Assembly (NCBI GenBank): GCA_020444275.1
Contig: JAHLLG010000001.1
Location: 833,773 to 897,772, forward strand
Length of the DNA: 64,000 nucleotides
DNA from: Bacteroidota bacterium
GTDB taxonomy: Bacteria; Bacteroidota; Bacteroidia; Bacteroidales; UBA12077
Direction: 5' to 3'
Each line of letters starts with the position of its first letter. The stretch's first letter is position 1. The notes beneath the pieces were generated by a model. That model was not told where the DNA came from. It did no database searches and was given only the letters and a program-made list of their open reading frames with translations. The translations under genes and the position numbers were made by a program. Shown in pieces: positions 45,812-53,694 of this stretch.

Positions 45812-46240
45812 TTAATCCATTTTTACATTTTCAATATTCTCAACAGGCAACCAATCATCCATATTACCATAATTGGAGCGATCAATTTTGAAATGTTCTA
45901 CTTCTGTAAAATCTTTTATAGTTATGAGAACTAAATATCTTTTTCCTGCAAATCTTTTTTCAAGCGCTTTATTTAAAAGCAATTGATCTTGATTTTGCTG
46001 CACAATTTCAATGGATTGCTCCTTGGTTAATTTATCTGAATTGAATGCATCAGAAACAATTGCCTTGCCTTTTATTACTCCATCGCCATTGTTTTCTATA
46101 AAATATAATACATCACCTGTATTTACTCTTCCGTAAGGGAGTTTTCTTCCCATAGCTCCACGAATAATCATGGTTTTTTCACCTGTTTTGATATGCTCAA
46201 ATTCTTTTGCCTTAAAATCAAGATAAACAACATGGTCCAT
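45812..46240 (-). CDS. ASCH/PUA-fold protein
   Basis: 142 residues, no membrane segment. PUA-like pattern: VYLDFKAKEFEHIKTGEKTMIIRGA, GRVNTGDVLYFIENNGDGVIKGKAIVSDAF and RYLVLITIKDFTEVEHF with the ligand-site Gly/Asp in the turn. ASCH-type proteins bind or act on RNA and modified nucleosides; some are amidohydrolases of acetylcytidine. A conserved catalytic Lys cannot be pinned without an alignment. Monogenic and leftward. Confidence 0.6.
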   Translation of the reverse strand: MDHVVYLDFKAKEFEHIKTGEKTMIIRGAMGRKLPYGRVNTGDVLYFIENNGDGVIKGKAIVSDAFNSDKLTKEQSIEIVQQNQDQLLLNKALEKRFAGKRYLVLITIKDFTEVEHFKIDRSNYGNMDDWLPVENIENVKMD

Positions 46241-46329
46241 AGTGTATCCAAAGTTTTATGGTTAATTTTTATTGGGCGTTAAAAATAATAAAAACCTGAT
46301 TTATGGCAAACAAAAAAATAGGAGAGTGG

Positions 46330-46947
46330 TTAAAGTTGTGCTTTCCCTCCTTTCACAAGCAGCCAAATAGAAAACGACATTTCGCCAACAATACTTGGAA
46401 TGGCAACAAGTGCTAAGAATATCGAACTGTAATTTTCATAATTTGGTAAGAGAAAATGCGCAGCAGTATCAATCATATACATAATTCCGGCTATAACCAG
46501 AAAAAGTGCTATAAGCTTTGGCTTACCTATTATTCTACCTAACAAAATCAGGTGAATACCGAAAAAGAAGAGCCCGATAAGCCAAATAATATTGAAAATA
46601 TCTACCTGGTGAAGTATTGCTTCGCTGGTTGTTGCTACCAATGCTGCAGGAAGTGCAAATATGGCAACGCCCATAATGGCGGCATGCATCATTCTGAATA
46701 AAGTACTTAAACTTGATAATACATGGTTTTTATATATTTCGTATAAGGCCCATGCAACAACAACATCAAATACTACTGTGATTATAAATGCCAATATGCC
46801 AAACCGAACAATCATATGATTTTCTTGAATGGCACCAACCGGATCGTTTAGGATAGATTCAAGCATAAAGAAATTCGCGAATATAGCAGCAAAGAAGATA
46901 ATCAGGTAGCTAACACCTGCAATTATAGAAAGGTTTCTTGTTTTCAT
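46330..46947 (-). CDS. DUF4386-family membrane protein
   Basis: 205 residues, six predicted helices, matching the DUF4386 pattern: RNLSIIAGVSYLIIFFAAIFANFFMLESIL, the long GILAFIITVVFDVVVAWALYEI helix, LFRMMHAAIMGVAIFALPAAL and HLILLGRIIGKPKLIALFLVIAGIMYMIDTAAHFL. Integral cytoplasmic membrane protein of unknown function. Leftward; the ASCH-like gene lies 89 bp downstream. Confidence 0.8.
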   Translation of the reverse strand: MKTRNLSIIAGVSYLIIFFAAIFANFFMLESILNDPVGAIQENHMIVRFGILAFIITVVFDVVVAWALYEIYKNHVLSSLSTLFRMMHAAIMGVAIFALPAALVATTSEAILHQVDIFNIIWLIGLFFFGIHLILLGRIIGKPKLIALFLVIAGIMYMIDTAAHFLLPNYENYSSIFLALVAIPSIVGEMSFSIWLLVKGGKAQL

Positions 46948-47071
46948 TAGATCATCTGATTTTATGTTTTAAATATTAAATCAAACAATTTTTTGTTGAT
47001 AAGGTTCAGGATAATATAAAGAGAAGTTGTTTTATTCGTGGCAGGCAAATAAGTTTTTATTAACGTAAAGG

Positions 47072-47206
47072 TTATTTTTTAATGAATAATTTCCGGAATT
47101 CATTCAGTTGAAATCCTTTTAATTTGGCTAAGGTTAAAAAATCATTACTTATTACCTCGATCTCATTTCTTGCATTAAGGGCATGATTACTTATTACCGT
47201 TTCGGC
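47072..47206 (-). pseudogene. In-frame remainder of the ketopantoate reductase-like gene after the TGA
   Basis: Directly after the TGA, in the same frame, 44 sense codons (AETVISNHALNARNEIEVIS and further) lead to a TAA at 47072. The text is coding-like (NHALNARNE, LAKLKGFQLNEF) and brings the total to about 310 residues, the expected length. The interrupted codon is likely a Trp or Arg codon one base away from TGA. Confidence 0.7.
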
Positions 47207-48004
47207 TCATTTGGTATTAAACACTAATCTCATGACAAAGTTTAAGATAGGTAAAGGTAATATACGAAAGATATTTAGCTTTATAGGTCTTATCCCTATA
47301 CCAGATTTACTTAAAAAATTGAAGTTTTCTTTAAGCGATCGATTCATTTGCTTAATTGCTTCTTTATTTTTTGATACACTATAATTATCTCCTCCATCGT
47401 AATATATGGCGACTGCTAAAGGTGCAACCATCGCTACATGACTTTTTTGCCATACATCCATATTATTAGTTATGGAAACATGAAAGCCCGATTCTTTTAA
47501 TATCCTTTTTATATCTTTTAGTCGTTTTGTTTTATCTCCGTTTAACTCACCTATAGTTGTAGGTTGAATAAAGTTTGCAACAATTTCATAATAAACGATT
47601 CCATCTTCAATTTTTCCACCTGAACCCGGAAACGCAGGAAGTATTTTGTTTTTCCCTAGTTTCTTAATCCACTCTGAATATCCCGATGGATTGTTAACCA
47701 TAAATACAAAACAAGTTGTATTGATTTTAGCAAGAGTTTCCAGGGCTGATGTTACCTGTTCATTCCTTAACGTGACAAAAACATAGTCGTAACTATCTTT
47801 CAACTGTGAATTGTCAATAATATCAACTGAAATTTTTTCAGGATATTTCTTATCTATTTTGTTAAGCAGTAATCCTTTTTCTTTTAGTTTATTAAGCCGC
47901 TTATTGCGAGCTAGAAAAGTTACATCATGACCCGACTTGGCCAATAAGCCACCGTAAGTTGAGCCTATAACACCTGCTCCGTAAATTAGTATTTTTCTTT
48001 TCAT
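47207..48004 (-). CDS. Ketopantoate reductase-family protein, cut by an in-frame TGA
   Basis: 265 residues to the TGA. NAD(P)-binding GAGVIGSTYG (9-18), the ApbA/PanE pattern FVTLRNEQVTSALETLAKI, MVNNPSGYSEW in place of the usual NG, and the C-terminal domain DVWQKSHVAMVAPLAVAIYY with catalytic Lys in WxKSH. Enzymes of this family are about 300 residues; the missing part is encoded in the same frame directly after the stop (see 47072-47206). Reaction, if active: NADPH reduction of ketopantoate to pantoate; the family also holds other reductases. 4 bp after the methyltransferase gene. Whether it is a pseudogene, a sequencing error or recoded is unresolved. Confidence 0.82.
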   Translation of the reverse strand: MKRKILIYGAGVIGSTYGGLLAKSGHDVTFLARNKRLNKLKEKGLLLNKIDKKYPEKISVDIIDNSQLKDSYDYVFVTLRNEQVTSALETLAKINTTCFVFMVNNPSGYSEWIKKLGKNKILPAFPGSGGKIEDGIVYYEIVANFIQPTTIGELNGDKTKRLKDIKRILKESGFHVSITNNMDVWQKSHVAMVAPLAVAIYYDGGDNYSVSKNKEAIKQMNRSLKENFNFLSKSGIGIRPIKLNIFRILPLPILNFVMRLVFNTK

Positions 48005-48008
48005 ATAC

Positions 48009-48482
48009 TTAAAGATATCGTCTTACTTTATTTATATAGTTTTTATACTCTATGCCAAACTGCCTTGATAAAAACTCCTCTTCGCTTTTTATTATTAAGT
48101 GATATGCTAGTAAGCTATATATTCCTGCAATAATTATTACAATATTATGGACATAAATCATTGACGTAAGAGTAAATAGTCCAAATCCTACATACATTGG
48201 GTTGCGGCTTATCTTATAAATACCGTTGGTTTTTAATTTAGTTTGTTCAGATGGCAATCCCAGGCGAGTAGATTTTCCCAGATGAAAAAGACTTACAAGT
48301 ACAAGTAATAATCCTGTTACAAACATTACAAAGGCAACAATATCGTAATAGTAGAATTTATGATATTCGTTAAAACGATCAGCGATTATTTCACAAACAA
48401 AAATAATCCACACAATATACCCAGATATTTTACCGGTGTAAAATAACCATGGATTAATAGTAGGTTTACCAATTAGTTCCAT
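48009..48482 (-). CDS. Isoprenylcysteine carboxyl methyltransferase-family (ICMT/PEMT-like) protein
   Basis: 157 residues, three to four membrane helices, and the conserved C-terminal methyltransferase part: GIYKISRNPMYVGFGLFTL with the NPxY motif, then LLAYHLIIKSEEEFLSRQFGIEYKNYINKVRRYL where the E-E-x-x-L... F pattern is typical. The SAM-dependent methyl acceptor in bacteria is unknown for most members (phospholipid or small molecule). Second to last gene of the marR-CDF operon, 14 bp after the CDF gene in transcription order and 4 bp before the reductase-like gene. Confidence 0.85.
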   Translation of the reverse strand: MELIGKPTINPWLFYTGKISGYIVWIIFVCEIIADRFNEYHKFYYYDIVAFVMFVTGLLLVLVSLFHLGKSTRLGLPSEQTKLKTNGIYKISRNPMYVGFGLFTLTSMIYVHNIVIIIAGIYSLLAYHLIIKSEEEFLSRQFGIEYKNYINKVRRYL

Positions 48483-48496
48483 AATTTCTTATTTCT

Positions 48497-49366
48497 TTAC
48501 CTCTTCTTCATATCTGATGGTTCAACATGGACAGTCGATATAATCCCAAACTGCTGATGGATTATTCGTTCAATATCAGAAGCAATTTTATGTCCCTCCT
48601 CGATGCTTAAATTATTTTTAAGTTTAATGTGCAGGGTTAACTCCTGGTGCCTTACATAATTATGAATATGAAAATGATGAGGTTGAATATCTTCAGAGCT
48701 ATACTGTTTTATGGAATGTTTTATTTTTTCAATGAGTTCGGAATCTGGTTTTTCACCAAGTAGTTTGTTTATAGCCTCCTTTGCAATTTGATAGGTTGCA
48801 TAAAACAGCATTAATGAAATTATAGCGCCTAAAACACTATCAATCCACCAAAATTGATTGGCAACCAGTATACCTATTAATACAAGTATTGAAGATAGTG
48901 CATCTGTTCTATGATGCCAACCATCTGCTTTAATACTAACATTATCGGTTTTACGCCCCAGGAAGAAAGCATATTGTGCCAGAGCTTCTTTTGCAACTAC
49001 AGAAATAATGGTAACAACTATAGCAATGGTTCCAAATTCGGTCGACTCGTTGTTTTTGAATTGGATTATTGAATCTTTCAAAAAATCAAAGGCTATAATT
49101 CCCAGAAGAAATGCAATAAATAAAGCAGCAATTTGCTCCCAGCGTCCATGCCCAAATGGGTGATCGTCGTCTGGTTTTTTCGACGAAAGTTTTACTGCGA
49201 TAATCACAATTATTGAGCTCAACGAGTCGGATAAAGTATGCCATGCATCCGCCGTTAGGGCAATTGATCCTGTAACGATACCAGCCCAGAATTTTAAAAT
49301 AAAAAGTACGCTGTTTACAACAACGGAAATAATTCCTTCCAAATATCCTGCTCTTGATTTATCCAT
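48497..49366 (-). CDS. Cation diffusion facilitator family metal transporter
   Basis: 289 residues. Six-helix membrane domain with the CDF metal-binding motifs SIALTADAWHTLSDSLSS (HxxxD-type site in TM2) and ADGWHHRTDALSS (TM5), the cytoplasmic HPFGHGRWEQIAAL after the first motif, and a C-terminal domain of the ferredoxin-like kind (HHFHIHNYVRHQELTLHIKLKNNLSIEEGHKIASDIERII). Exports divalent metal (Zn, Fe, Mn or Co) in exchange for protons. In an operon directly after a MarR regulator, so metal or stress-linked control is possible. Confidence 0.93.
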   Translation of the reverse strand: MDKSRAGYLEGIISVVVNSVLFILKFWAGIVTGSIALTADAWHTLSDSLSSIIVIIAVKLSSKKPDDDHPFGHGRWEQIAALFIAFLLGIIAFDFLKDSIIQFKNNESTEFGTIAIVVTIISVVAKEALAQYAFFLGRKTDNVSIKADGWHHRTDALSSILVLIGILVANQFWWIDSVLGAIISLMLFYATYQIAKEAINKLLGEKPDSELIEKIKHSIKQYSSEDIQPHHFHIHNYVRHQELTLHIKLKNNLSIEEGHKIASDIERIIHQQFGIISTVHVEPSDMKKR

Positions 49367-49397
49367 AAAAGTTTAAATTAAAGTTAAACACATCTAA

Positions 49398-49841
49398 CTA
49401 ATGTGCTATTTTTTCAATTTTTTGTAGCGATTTAACAGACTTATTCAATAATACAATGAGTATTTCTTTTTCTGATTCTGTCATTTCTGCAGTTAATAAT
49501 TCTGATATTTTTTTATGCAAATCAGTATGTAATGAAGCTGCCTTTAGTCCTTCGCTGGTTAAGTGAACATGTGCGGTTCTTCTATCGTGATCTGATGAGG
49601 CTTTATAGAGAAAATTGTTTTTTTCGAGCCTATCTATCATAACAGATATGGAGGCTTTCGCTATATTCATTTTTTTTGCTAATTCTGTTAATGTAGGATT
49701 ATGCATGTTTTTAATTAATTCAATACAATATAGCTGTCTTGCTGTTAGGTTCTTTAAGTTCGACTTCTGTTTCATTTCCTCTTCGAGTAGTTCACTCGAA
49801 TGTAAAATGGTATCCAATATCTGTTCTAAATTTCTTTGCAT
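49398..49841 (-). CDS. MarR-family transcription regulator
   Basis: 147 residues; winged helix with TLTELAKKMNIAKASISVMIDRLEKNNFLYKASSDHDRRTAHVHLTSEGLKA, i.e. the recognition helix and the DxRxxxxxLT wing. First gene of the leftward operon marR-CDF-ICMT-reductase. The 5' region carries a nested palindrome (49867-49902) that is a natural autoregulatory operator. MarR proteins are dimers released by small ligands or metals; no conserved metal ligands were identified. Confidence 0.93.
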   Translation of the reverse strand: MQRNLEQILDTILHSSELLEEEMKQKSNLKNLTARQLYCIELIKNMHNPTLTELAKKMNIAKASISVMIDRLEKNNFLYKASSDHDRRTAHVHLTSEGLKAASLHTDLHKKISELLTAEMTESEKEILIVLLNKSVKSLQKIEKIAH

Positions 49842-49866
49842 ATGCCAAATTTAATTTTGCAAATAT

Positions 49867-49902
49867 AACCATATAGTTAGATAAACCTAACAAAAAATGG
49901 TT
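49867..49902. promoter_or_regulatory. Nested palindrome, probable MarR operator
   Basis: Inner arms GTTAG (49876-49880) and CTAAC (49887-49891) with a 6-nt spacer; outer arms AACCAT (49867-49872) and ATGGTT (49897-49902) around almost the same centre. Located 26 bp before the marR start codon. Regulator identity is inference from context. Confidence 0.6.
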
Positions 49903-49976
49903 TTATTATATATTTTGTAATTAATTGTAACGAGCAATAAACAACGGGAGTATATAGCTCCTATATACATATGCCG

Positions 49977-50092
49977 AGGAATCAATTCCTCTGTATTTTC
50001 ATTTATACGGATTATTAATTAGTGATTTCTAAATCATTAGTTAGTACATTTATTCCATAAATGCCACCAGAAACTCCTTAGCTGTGGAGTCA
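49977..50092. other. Intergenic hairpins between MarR operon and the lipoprotein gene
   Basis: GAGGAAT/ATTCCTC perfect stem (49977-49992) without a T-tract; ACTCC/GGAGT stem (50073-50090) on the leftward 3' side of the lipoprotein gene, possibly its terminator. Neither can be assigned firmly. Confidence 0.3.
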
Positions 50093-50103
50093 TTTTCATT
50101 TAT

Positions 50104-50898
50104 CTAATAAAATTTTTGAACATAAACTTCTTGCTGTTTCAGTTCTGGTAAATTATTGGGTAAAACAGTACCCTCCTCATAATCATCATAATAATATAGT
50201 TTATTACCAAACCATTTTAATTGATTTTCATCTTGAACACTTGCATAATAACCATTTTGTTTCAACAACTCATTATCTGAATTAAATATAGCGAAAGTTC
50301 TTACGCTTGCAGCTGTTCCTGTTTCAAATAAATGGTAATACTTATTGGATGAACTGCCTAAGTAGGTTTGATAATTTTCATTTTCTATTATTATTTGATT
50401 TGATTTCAAGTTTATCAGATATGATTTAAGTGGTGTAGCATCTCCAATGTATAAACTAACATAAAGTTTTCCTTCTAATTTTGATTGTTCTATCCAGTAT
50501 CTCTGTTCTATTACATTATTAACATTTGGATTATCTGGGGGCGGTTTAAAATATTTTTTAGCAATGAGTAATTTATTCTCATCATAGATGTAAAAAGTAT
50601 CTCGATAGAAATATGAATATATTCCAGCAGCGTTTAATTTCTTTTTTTTAATTTGTGATTGCTCTAAGCGCAAGCTTATTCTAATGGAGTCTTCTTTAAA
50701 AGGTAAGCTATTTTTTTGATTATCTAATGTATCTTCTGGCATCATTTTATTACCAAATCCTGTTGCTGAAGAGTCTTTTGTAAAAGTTTTTTTAGCGTGC
50801 TCTATCGATTTATCAGGATTAGTGCATGAGTAAAAAGTATAATTGATAACACATATAATGATAATAAGCCAGTAAGCCAGGTATTGATATTTTTTCAT
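50104..50898 (-). CDS. Hypothetical lipoprotein, 264 aa
   Basis: Unrecognised family. Lipoprotein signal (YQYLAYWLIIIICVINYTFYSC, lipid Cys25). The mature part is rich in charged and polar residues with an alternating-strand pattern (FYRDTFYIYDENKLLIAKKYF, KLEGKLYVSLYIGDATPLKSYLINLKSNQIIIENENYQTYLG, SNSDNELLKQNGYYASVQ) as in beta-sheet-rich ligand-binding lipoproteins. Leftward and isolated; a weak hairpin in its 3' flank may end it. Likely outer-membrane anchored, facing the periplasm. Confidence 0.65.
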   Translation of the reverse strand: MKKYQYLAYWLIIIICVINYTFYSCTNPDKSIEHAKKTFTKDSSATGFGNKMMPEDTLDNQKNSLPFKEDSIRISLRLEQSQIKKKKLNAAGIYSYFYRDTFYIYDENKLLIAKKYFKPPPDNPNVNNVIEQRYWIEQSKLEGKLYVSLYIGDATPLKSYLINLKSNQIIIENENYQTYLGSSSNKYYHLFETGTAASVRTFAIFNSDNELLKQNGYYASVQDENQLKWFGNKLYYYDDYEEGTVLPNNLPELKQQEVYVQKFY

Positions 50899-51023
50899 GT
50901 GAATCTTAAAAATAATTGTTCAAATATCGTTCAATAAAAAAGAATAATTTCTGTATGAAGATATTAAAAAATCATAGATGAACAATTCCTTGCTTGTATT
51001 GTTTTTAGTTTAATTAACAAACC

Positions 51024-51042
51024 CAGGGAGTTTTATTCCCTG
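51024..51042 (+). promoter_or_regulatory. Hairpin in the 5' leader of the cold-shock gene
   Basis: CAGGGA (51024-51029), 7-nt loop, TCCCTG (51037-51042), perfect 6-bp stem, 20 nt before the ATG. There is no T-tract, so it is not a terminator; csp mRNAs often carry temperature-dependent 5' structures. Confidence 0.4.
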
Positions 51043-51061
51043 CGAATAATAATCAAATAAT

Positions 51062-51253
51062 ATGAACAACGGAACAGTAAAATTTTTTAATGAATCGAAA
51101 GGATATGGATTTATTAAAGATCAGGAATCGGATAACGAATATTTTGTACACGTATCCGGATTAATCGATAAGATTAACGAAAACGACGAGGTTACTTTCG
51201 AATTGGCCGAAGGTAAAAAAGGAATGAATGCAGTAAATGTAAAATTAGCCTAA
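51062..51253 (+). CDS. Cold-shock-domain protein (CspA family)
   Basis: 63 residues. RNA-binding motifs RNP1 (KGYGFIKD) and RNP2 (YFVHVS) of the cold-shock OB-fold, with the usual GTVKFFN start and the C-terminal GKKGMNAVNV. Binds single-stranded RNA and DNA as an RNA chaperone. Leader contains a hairpin; a strong terminator follows. Confidence 0.95.
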   Translation: MNNGTVKFFNESKGYGFIKDQESDNEYFVHVSGLIDKINENDEVTFELAEGKKGMNAVNVKLA

Positions 51254-51286
51254 ACTATACTATATTTAATGCTCATGAATAGATAT

Positions 51287-51318
51287 AAGCCTTGTCATTA
51301 ATGTCAAGGCTTTTTTTT
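51287..51318 (+). terminator. Rho-independent terminator of the cold-shock gene
   Basis: AAGCCTTG (51287-51294) pairs with CAAGGCTT (51305-51312), followed by T8. Confidence 0.87.
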
Positions 51319-51404
51319 GTGTTTTTTTAGAACTTTATTCGTCTAAATCTATCTTATTGTTAACTTTATGCCTTTAAAAATTAGTAATCTTAAATATATA
51401 AAAA

Positions 51405-53510
51405 ATGAAGAAAGTATTATTTATTCTTATTGCATTTGTTATGGTTTCAGTATCGTGTAATACAGAGGTAAAGGAAACAAATCCGCTATTGGCAGAATGG
51501 GATACCCCGTTTAATGTTCCTCCGTTCGAGGAAGTTAAGGTTGAACATTTTGTTCCTGCTTTTGAAGAGGCTATGAAACAGCATAAAGCCGAAATGGAAG
51601 CAATTTTATCAAACCCTGAAGAACCAACTTACGAAAATACTATTGAAGCAGCATATTATGCTGGTGATTTATTAGGTAAGGTGAACAGAGTTTTTGGTGA
51701 GTTTAATAGCGTAAATATTAGCGACGAAATTCAAGTGTTGGCTCAGGAAATTTATCCTAAATTGTCTGCACATAGCGATGAAATAAGATTAGACCCAAGA
51801 TATTTTAAAAGAGTAAAAGCTGTTTATGAAAACAGAGATCAGTATGATCTTACCGATGAGCAGTTATTCTTATTAGAAAACGATTATAAAGGATTTATTC
51901 GTAGTGGTGCTGCATTGCCAGAAGATCAAAAAGAAGAGCTTAAGAAGATTAACCAGGAACTATCGGTATTAACCACTAAATTTAGCCAAAATGTATTGGC
52001 TGAGGTTAATCGTTTCAAATTAGTTGTTACAGATGAAGCTGATTTATCAGGTTTACCTGAGGCTTCAATTCAGGCTGCAAAAGAAACTGCAGAAGCTGAA
52101 GGAGTTGAAGGAGTTGAAGGTTGGGTGTTTACCATCAATAAACCAAGTATGATTCCTTTCTTACAATATGCTGATAACAGAGAATTAAGAAAAGAGATTT
52201 ATGATGCATATGTAAATCAGGGTAATCACGACGATGAGTATGATAACAAAGAGATCTTAAAGAAGATTCTTAACCTTAGAGTTCAGAGAGCTAAATTATT
52301 AGGTTACGAAAATCATGCATCGTACAGAACAGAAAACAGAATGGCTCAAAATCCTGAAAGAGTTTTTGAATTGCTTCAGGACAAACTTTGGGCTGGTATT
52401 TTACCAAAAGTAAAAGCAGAAAGAGCTGCTTTACAAAAAATGATCGATAAAGAAGGTGGCGATTTTAAATTGGCACCACACGATTGGTTTTACTATACAG
52501 AAAAGCTTCGTAAAGAAAAATATGATTTAGACGAAAGTGAAGTTCGTCCATATTTCGAACTGGAAAATGTGCGTCAGGGTATTTTTGATGTAGCTAAAAA
52601 ATTGTATGGAATTACATTTACTCCAATTGATGGTATTCCTGTTCCACATCCTGAAACAACAGTTTATGAAGTAAAAGAAGCAGATGGTTCTCATTTGGCT
52701 TTATTCTTTATGGATATGCATCCTCGTGCAAGCAAACGTGGTGGCGCATGGTGTGGAAGTTATGAAGATCATTACATTACAAAAGATGGTAAAGAAATTA
52801 CTCCATTGGTAAACAATGTTTGTAATTTTACTCGTCCATCTGGTGATACTCCAGCTCTATTAAGTGCTGACGAAGTTCATACGATGTTCCATGAGTTCGG
52901 ACACGCATTAGACGGAATGTTTTCCGAAACGTCTTATCCTGCAGGTTATATAGCTTGGGATTTTGTTGAGCTACCTTCACAAATAATGGAACACTGGGCG
53001 TTTGAACCAGAAGTACTTAAAATGTATGCGAAGCATTATAAAACTGGCGAAGTAATTCCTGATGAGTTAATTGAAAAATTAAAAGCCAGTGCAAACTTCA
53101 ACCAGGGATTTGCTTTAACAGAAGTATTAGCTGCATCATTATTGGATATGAAATTCCATATGATGACAGAAGTTGATCCTGATTTAGACGTAATGCAAGT
53201 TGAGAAAGAATATTTGAATGAGATTGGATTAATTCCTGAAATCTATTCAAGATATCGTCCAACGTATTTCCGTCATATTATGGGTGGATACGATGCTGGT
53301 TATTATTCATATACATGGGCAAACGTATTGGATGAGGATGCTTATCAAGCATTTAAAGAAACTGACATTTTTGATCAGGAAACAGCTAAAGCGTTCAGAG
53401 ATAATGTATTGGCAATGAATGGAATTAAAGATGCCATGGAAATGTATGTTGGATTCCGTGGTCGTGAGCCAAAAACCGATGCTTTATTAGAGAGCTTAGG
53501 AATTAAGTAA
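51405..53510 (+). CDS. M3-family metallopeptidase (oligopeptidase/dipeptidyl carboxypeptidase-like), lipoprotein
   Basis: 701 residues. Lipoprotein signal (FILIAFVMVSVSC). Thimet-oligopeptidase architecture with the zinc-binding HEXXH in DEVHTMFHEFGHALDGMF (about 495) and the third-ligand region EFVELPSQIMEHWAF; the E of the conserved RP-ExxQ-like helix and RPTYFRHIMGGYDAGYYSY near the C-terminus are family features. Cleaves short peptides, likely in the periplasm or on the outer membrane (lipid anchored). Length matches Dcp-type enzymes. Monogenic: its terminator follows and the neighbours lie on separate units. Confidence 0.93.
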   Translation: MKKVLFILIAFVMVSVSCNTEVKETNPLLAEWDTPFNVPPFEEVKVEHFVPAFEEAMKQHKAEMEAILSNPEEPTYENTIEAAYYAGDLLGKVNRVFGEFNSVNISDEIQVLAQEIYPKLSAHSDEIRLDPRYFKRVKAVYENRDQYDLTDEQLFLLENDYKGFIRSGAALPEDQKEELKKINQELSVLTTKFSQNVLAEVNRFKLVVTDEADLSGLPEASIQAAKETAEAEGVEGVEGWVFTINKPSMIPFLQYADNRELRKEIYDAYVNQGNHDDEYDNKEILKKILNLRVQRAKLLGYENHASYRTENRMAQNPERVFELLQDKLWAGILPKVKAERAALQKMIDKEGGDFKLAPHDWFYYTEKLRKEKYDLDESEVRPYFELENVRQGIFDVAKKLYGITFTPIDGIPVPHPETTVYEVKEADGSHLALFFMDMHPRASKRGGAWCGSYEDHYITKDGKEITPLVNNVCNFTRPSGDTPALLSADEVHTMFHEFGHALDGMFSETSYPAGYIAWDFVELPSQIMEHWAFEPEVLKMYAKHYKTGEVIPDELIEKLKASANFNQGFALTEVLAASLLDMKFHMMTEVDPDLDVMQVEKEYLNEIGLIPEIYSRYRPTYFRHIMGGYDAGYYSYTWANVLDEDAYQAFKETDIFDQETAKAFRDNVLAMNGIKDAMEMYVGFRGREPKTDALLESLGIK

Positions 53511-53531
53511 TTTATTACACATAATATAATG

Positions 53532-53576
53532 AAAGGCCGTTCTCCTGATAGCTATCGGGAGAACGGCCTTTTTTAT
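53532..53576 (+). terminator. Rho-independent terminator of the M3 peptidase gene
   Basis: GGCCGTTCTCC pairs with GGAGAACGGCC around a loop containing GATAGCTATC, then a T-tract: the strongest hairpin in the window. Confidence 0.92.
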
Positions 53577-53656
53577 TTAATGAAAATTCATTTTCATTTC
53601 GTGCAGGAGTTATATCAGTTCACGAACTTATCTACGAATATAAATATCTACCTGCA

Positions 53657-53664
53657 TATTTTTG
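53657..53664 (+). promoter_or_regulatory. -7 promoter element of the RND efflux operon
   Basis: TATTTTTG matches TAnnTTTG; predicted start about 53671 excludes the TTG at 53662 as start codon and supports the ATG at 53695. The -33 side is a poor match. Confidence 0.45.
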
Positions 53665-53694
53665 CTTCAAAGTAAAATCTTAAAATCTCTGATA

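Noticed and set aside
45789-45815. Bidirectional terminator between nitronate monooxygenase and the ASCH-like gene
   Set aside because: The stem has only six perfect pairs with two internal mismatches and no good T-tract.
53662-53694. TTG start 11 codons upstream of the RND adaptor
   Set aside because: Lies inside a -7 promoter element; the ATG at 53695 gives a proper lipoprotein signal.
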